Positions 59,132-64,000 of a DNA stretch of 64,000 nucleotides are shown here, piece after piece. The notes beneath the pieces were generated by a model. The model worked only from the letters and a program-made list of their open reading frames with translations. It was not told the DNA's origin and did no database searches. The stretch lies in NCBI GenBank assembly GCA_026120185.1, contig JANUWF010001819.1, positions 2,046,001-2,110,000 of the forward strand. The letters run 5' to 3'. Origin of the DNA: Voacanga thouarsii (taxonomy: Eukaryota; Streptophyta; Magnoliopsida; Gentianales; Apocynaceae). A program made the translations under genes and the position numbers. Every line of letters starts with the position of its first letter. Within the stretch, counting starts at the first letter, position 1.

Positions 59132-59186
59132 TGGTGTAGAGGTTAGAGCTTTGGAAATTAATTCTTGAGGTCTTGGGTTCAAATTC
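59132..59186 (+). other. tRNA-like A/B-box module inside LTR T7
   Basis: TGGTGTAGAGG (59132-59142) fits the pol III A-box consensus TRGYNNANNGG at every fixed position. GGTTCAAATTC (59176-59186) fits the B box GGTTCRANTCC except one base. The 33-base spacing is tRNA/SINE-like. T3 has a related module at 48843-48885. Confidence 0.5.
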
Positions 59187-60814
59187 TATCATAAGAGCTT
59201 TAGCTTGGTTAAATTTTATTTTTGCTTGGGAAGTAATAATTTCAGCTTTATGTGCTTGGAGTAAGGTAGTGATGTTGTCCTAAGAGAGTCATGTTAGGAG
59301 TATCTTCATTCTATTCCTTTGCCCTACTCGAATTTCCTAAGAGGAATTCATTTTTCCTTGATATTTGATTTTCCTTATTTCTCAACTCTTTAGTTTGATC
59401 AAGTTGTTCTAGCCATTTTCTTTTCAGAAATTTCAGTAAAGAGCTGTAGCTTTGTAGGATCGAAATGTCTTAGTAAAAGACTTCTTATGGTCTGAAAATG
59501 TGGAATAGTTGTAGGAGATTCCAAGAGGATAAAACCCTTTAGTGAACATGCTAAAAATTCACTCTAACTAGGTTCATCTTCCTTCTTGGAATGAGCTGAA
59601 AATTTCCAGCTTATTGTGCCTTCAAGGTGTCGAGATTCTTAGCTAACATTTCCTCCCAAATGCTGCCAGAAAAATGGTCTTTTGGATCAGCTTACAACTT
59701 GAATTTCTTCGCCATTTTCGGACTGCCCAAAGATGGAGCGAAACCAGGAAAAATTCCTGTACAAAACGCAACTTTGAGAGTCCAAAACCAAGCTGTTTTC
59801 TTCCAGATTTTGTTCAGTACCTTAGCCATGTTTTTCCTCCATGAAGAAGGCTGGAAACCAACCTTGAAAGCCCCTGAAATTCACCTTCAAACCCTCTACA
59901 AGTTGGCTGGAAAATGGCAGCCGAAAAACTGTCCAGAAATTTCAGCTCAGCGAAAATTCTGTGCAGTCCACTGTCCAGCTTTGTTTCCTAATTCTCTTCC
60001 AGCTGAAACACCATCCTTGTTCTGTATAAACTTCCCTTAAACCTCCAGTAACTGATCTCCATTATTACCCCAAAGCTCCTGCACGAAATTTAGACATGGC
60101 TGCCCGAAAATCTCTCCAACAAATCCCTGCAATTATGCTTGATTGATTACCAAATTTCCAGCCACCATAGTTTAGCAACCTTCCATAATATATCCCTCAA
60201 ATAACCAGACTTTTTCTCCACCATTATGCACCTTGTTTTCGGCCACCATAAGCCAGCTTGAACCAACTTTCATCCCACCGAAATTCTGCTCAAAACAGTC
60301 GACCATGGCAGACTTCCAAAGCTCTCCAATAATCAATATATTTTAGGATATTTAGTTTTCAAATTTGCTTCCTAAAAATATTGTTCAAGGATTTTAACAA
60401 CAAGCCTTCCTTTTCCCTTCCAAATCAGAGAACCATCTTCCTAAACCCTACAGAAAATTCGGCAGCCCTATTTCTCACAGAATTTCGGTAGCTGCAAATC
60501 AAATTCTCTCAAATTCCTTCAACCTTCAAGAACACACACAATACACCAAGAACACATACTTCTTTCTTTCACCTAATACCCCTCCAAACCACTTCAAACA
60601 TTCTCTAAAATCTCCAAATTCGACCTACTCACTGCCGTGAGTTCACCAACACCTTTCTTAACATCAAACTCCACAAACCAACTCGCTAGTTCGGATCAAA
60701 ACCAGAAAATTCTGTGAAGGTTCAAGAACACCTTCAAGGTGGGTTTGTTCTAACAACTTCATCTTCTCCAATTTTGTTCTCTAGTGAAAATATATATAAC
60801 TAAACATGCTAATG

Positions 60815-60843
<29 letters not shown>
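60815..60843. repeat. (CT)n microsatellite
   Basis: Uninterrupted CT run of 29 bases within T7. Confidence 0.95.
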
Positions 60844-60845
<2 letters not shown>

Positions 60846-63800
60846 GGCCGAAACTCTCTCTCTCGGCTGGATGTCTTCTTTTTCCATGGCCATACTCCCT
60901 CCACCTTCCTTGGACGATTTTAGGCATCCAGGAGTTGAGATCCATTCTAAACTCCTTTAAGGTATTCATCAACCAAGTAAGTCCCTTCAATCTTTCTTTA
61001 AACTCTAGATTCATGTCTCTAGGATGATGATAGAAGGTGGATTGTAATAGGATTTGAGTATGTGTTGTTGAGATTGAAGCATGAATATACGTATGATTGT
61101 GGAGGAGATGGGATTTATGCATGGAAGGATTATCCTGGTTGATTGTATGATGATTTGAGGTTTGATGCATGTTACCATGTCATGGGTAGTATTTGTGGTG
61201 AAGTATGCTAGAGATTATGTCACCTTTGGTGAATAGGATTTATATTTATGTTGGATTATTGAAGCCATGATCATATTTATGCTAGTAGAGGTTAGATCAT
61301 GTCTTGATAAATTTAGATCTATGCTTGTATGCATGATTTGGATGATTTGATGAATTGAAGGATTGTATATGTTCATGATTGTGAATAGCCATGGAAATAT
61401 GATCATGACCTAGTTGTCCTGAAGCTAAATTTTATTCCTTCAAATAAAATATTTAATATTATGATTTTTGGCTAGTAATTTCGAAAAAACCCTAGGAAGG
61501 GTAGACTTGGAATATTATATATATATTAAGGATATTTTAGTCAAATAAATAATAGCTCTTACTAAAAATAAAATATATAGATATTATATAAAGTAATGAA
61601 ACAATTAAAGTCTTTTATGGAAATAATCATAATTAGTAAAATACTTATAATTGTAAATTTAATTATTATCTTTTAATCAAAGCTTATTAAAACTTATTTA
61701 TTATTTTTTCAAGCAAGACTCATTAAAATTCATTTTCAACTAACATTGGTTATCAATTATTTTCTAACAACTAAATTAGTAATAAATCATTATTTTTCCT
61801 AAAAACCACCTAAGACTCTTCACCAAATAAACTCTAAACTTTCTTAGCAATATTTAAACCTTTAACTTATTAGTACTTATTTCCCAGAACAGTAATTATT
61901 TTAAATATCAAATTACCCTTAGCTTACAAACCTATTTACTTGTTGTTTGGCTTTAAAGCTTGGGACACTAGGATCATGATAGTAGTGAGTGGAGTTAATT
62001 TAAAATTGAGGAAGTGGATTGTGGCTTGAGATTGATTGTGGTTTGTTTTTACCATGCGGGGTTAGGTCAGTTGTTGGAGACTTATTGTGTGAGCGAGGAT
62101 CAGGTAAGCTCCTGCATAAAACCTGATTGATAAAAAGTGTTAAATTATGGCAAGCCAAATGTAGAGTGCATTGACACTCATTTTTGTAAAGGGCAATTGA
62201 GGGTTGTCTCCTGTTTTATTTCCGATAAATGATTCATTTGAAAAGTAATAGGCAGATTAACTCAAACTCAAAACTCTTTCTAAAACTGTTTTTGACAAAG
62301 ATTTTGGGAACCCTTAATTGCCATGTTCAAGTGGAACTGTGTTTTGTTCATTTTTTCTAAGTGGGATACGTTACGTTGAATACTCAATAAGGGTGGACTG
62401 TTAGGGCTAGTCTTTGAAGGGTTAGGGTAAGTCTCTCAGTAGGTGGCCACCTCTGAGGTGAGTCCTTCCCGAATGAGATGTCAGTCCAGTAGGTCGTGCC
62501 GGTCCGAGCTAGCAGTTTGTTTTATTTCAGTCAAATGACTGTATTTTGCCGGAATGGACACCCGGTTGTTGTTTGGTATAGAGAAGGAGGAGTATCTTAC
62601 TCGATAGGTCGATCACCTACCTGTTATCAGTTTGCACAAAGTGTCGGCATTCTGACCGGTTATGGGGCTCAACGTGTGGTAAACCATAATCATTTATTTC
62701 GAGTGGTTAATTTTATTAATTATGTATGCTTGGAAAAGCCAAAACACCACTCTTGCTTTTGACTAATGTTTATTGCTTGCCAATAATTTCTTTGTAAAGA
62801 TTTCATACTTTGCATCCACGAACTGATTTCACTGAACACCCAAAGCACACACGGACTTACTGAGATTTTTGTCTCATCACCTATTTTACCATGATTTCAG
62901 GTCAATCCTACTGTGGGGATGAGTAGCTAGATTATACCTGCTTCAGAAGATTTTCTGATGATTTATTTTTGTGTAATGTTTTGGGGAGATGAGAGTGGAT
63001 AAATTTTATTACGGATTTGTTTATGGTATTTTGGGATTTATTCTTGGATTGATATTTATTTTGGGATGTAATAAATTTTAAGTTCAAGTATCATTTATTT
63101 TCCGCTATTTTATTTGTGTGACCTAGTTATAAAGACCCATTGTCCTTTGGACGGGGCGACATCCCCGGCCCTGGTGGGCCTAGGTAGTGGGGTGTTACAC
63201 ACTATGGTATCGTCCTCTATCCATAGGTCCTTTCAACTCTGGATCCTACAAAAAGGTAAGATAAAAGACACGTATGAGTGAAAAATCACCCAGTGAGTCC
63301 CTTGGATTTCTAAAACTCTTTCTAAAGTTAGTGTGCATTGTTTTTCCATGAATGCTATATTATTTACCGTTTGGAACATTTTATAGAAATATTTTTGGAA
63401 CATTGAACTTAATCATCTTTTGATATTAGAATTATGGATTTCCTTAAATGAGTTCCTTTTTGGAATCGGATATTTGGAAAATGTTCCAAATGTCCTTATT
63501 GGAATATTTTATGAAAACCTTTAGAACTTGAGTATTCGGTAAATGACCGAAATATCCTTATTAGAATTCTTATGAATATTTCTCAAATCGGGTAAGGGTA
63601 AAATGACCCGAATACCTTCAAAAAATCTTTTGGAAATCGGGTATCGTTAAAATGACCTGAATACCCTTGAAAATGACTTTTGTAATCGAGTACGAGGAAA
63701 ATGACCCAATTACTCTTGGGAACACGTTTTGATGTGTGAATAGAACCCTTTACCTAGTTTCAACATGATTTTGGACAATGTTGTTTTGCCCCAAAACTGT

Positions 63801-64000
63801 TTTCATATGAAAATTCTATGTGAACAGATAATCCTCTGGCCTAATCAACCAAACGGGGTTAGTATTGGTGACGTTAAGTACTCAGAAAAGACTTTGATCT
63901 TTGTAATAGCCCATGTTAGAGATAGACGACCCCAAGTAACCTGATCAGTTTTGGTGATTGTCTTACTCCAAACAGGGCGATAGGACATTGAGATGAGTTG

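Larger units (their letters stand above)
58876..63199 (+). repeat. Solo LTR T7 (TGTGAGACCCC...GGTGTTACA)
   Basis: A 4.3-kb unit with no retrotransposon coding region, flanked by CATTG (58871-58875) and CACTA (63200-63204). The uninterrupted paralogous site in T5 reads CACTG (55619-55623), so both flanks are one-transition derivatives of it. Near its end is a GACGGGGCGACATCCC block shared with T2. It contains a tRNA-like module at 59132-59186 and a CT run at 60815-60843. The 137-codon frame at 59627-60040 has no recognisable similarity and is not called a gene. Confidence 0.82.
58624..64000 (-). repeat. LTR T6, minus 5' LTR with inverted interior, interrupted by T7
   Basis: 58624-58875 plus 63205-63301 form the 3' end of a minus-oriented LTR (complement TGTAACACCCC at 58624, matching 55557-55723 of T5 from about 58795). 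At GTGAGTCCC (63293-63301) the sequence switches to the LTR interior in plus orientation. 63302-64000 is the reverse complement of T5 from 56914 downwards, including the AATCGGGTA-type and GATCAGTTTTGG blocks. The simplest reading is an inversion between the 9-bp inverted repeats GTGAGTCCC and GGGACTCAC. T7 is inserted at 58876. The LTR continues beyond the window. Confidence 0.75.

Noticed and set aside
59627..60040. 137-codon open frame as a gene
   Set aside because: It lies in the middle of a solo LTR, has no recognisable domain, and sits in a locally GC-richer stretch where long frames arise easily.
60781..61170. 129-codon minus-strand frame including Arg-Glu repeats
   Set aside because: The repeat residues come from the (CT)n microsatellite; no family similarity.
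1..64000. CRISPR arrays, bacterial operons, rRNA or intact tRNA genes
   Set aside because: No regularly spaced repeats of the CRISPR kind, no operon-like gene spacing and no rRNA motifs were seen; the tRNA-like modules in T3 and T7 lack a full cloverleaf.

Overview
The window looks like nuclear DNA from a flowering plant, almost certainly a repeat-dense, heterochromatin-like stretch. It is strongly AT-rich. Nearly all recognisable sequence belongs to plant LTR retrotransposons (Copia, an Athila-like Gypsy group, and Gypsy-type LTRs with TGTAACACCCC ends) and to one CACTA DNA transposon. I found no intact host gene, no tRNA or rRNA gene and no CRISPR array. The species cannot be named from the sequence alone.

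Layout: 1-421 is an unassigned flank. 422-7953 is a decayed minus-strand Copia element (C1m). 8261-11122 is a truncated minus-strand LTR of the TGTAACACCCC group (T1), followed by an unassigned 660-bp stretch. From 11784 a minus-strand, non-autonomous Athila-like element (ATH-B) runs to 42244, split by four insertions. These are Copia C2 in its 3' LTR (12541-18155, CAAAT target duplication), a plus-strand Copia C1p in its 3' UTR (18811-33527), a solo LTR in its gag (T2, 37416-40894), and a CACTA transposon in its leader (from 42245). C1p in turn carries a complete plus-strand Athila-like element, ATH-A (24485-32636, GAAAC target duplication). The CACTA element is cut by an LTR (T3, 48577), which is cut by Athila-like ATH-C (49179-53722). 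ATH-C holds a solo LTR of its own family (50826-52355, GCTTC duplication). It is then cut by a rearranged group of TGTAACACCCC LTRs (T4-T6), the last of which holds another solo LTR (T7, 58876-63199). The nest is therefore about six layers deep.

Function: all coding sequences are pseudogenes. Most inactivating changes I could place are C-to-T or G-to-A transitions (CAG, CAA, CGA or TGG to stop; YVDD to YVDE in C2 is an exception in type). This is what long-term cytosine methylation of silenced elements would produce. Duplicated target sites and a tRNA primer-binding site have decayed the same way.

The Athila-like copies lack protease, reverse transcriptase and integrase. They share a gag gene, a second gene (ORF2) and two purine-tract-like blocks, so they look like non-autonomous elements mobilised by a relative elsewhere. 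The most unusual features are the inverted LTR pair at 53723-58197, an apparent inversion inside an LTR between 9-bp inverted repeats (junction at 63293-63301), a tRNA-like A/B-box module inside two LTRs, GGCGCC-centred palindromes in the Athila-like elements, and an unexplained GC-richer block at 32642-32980.
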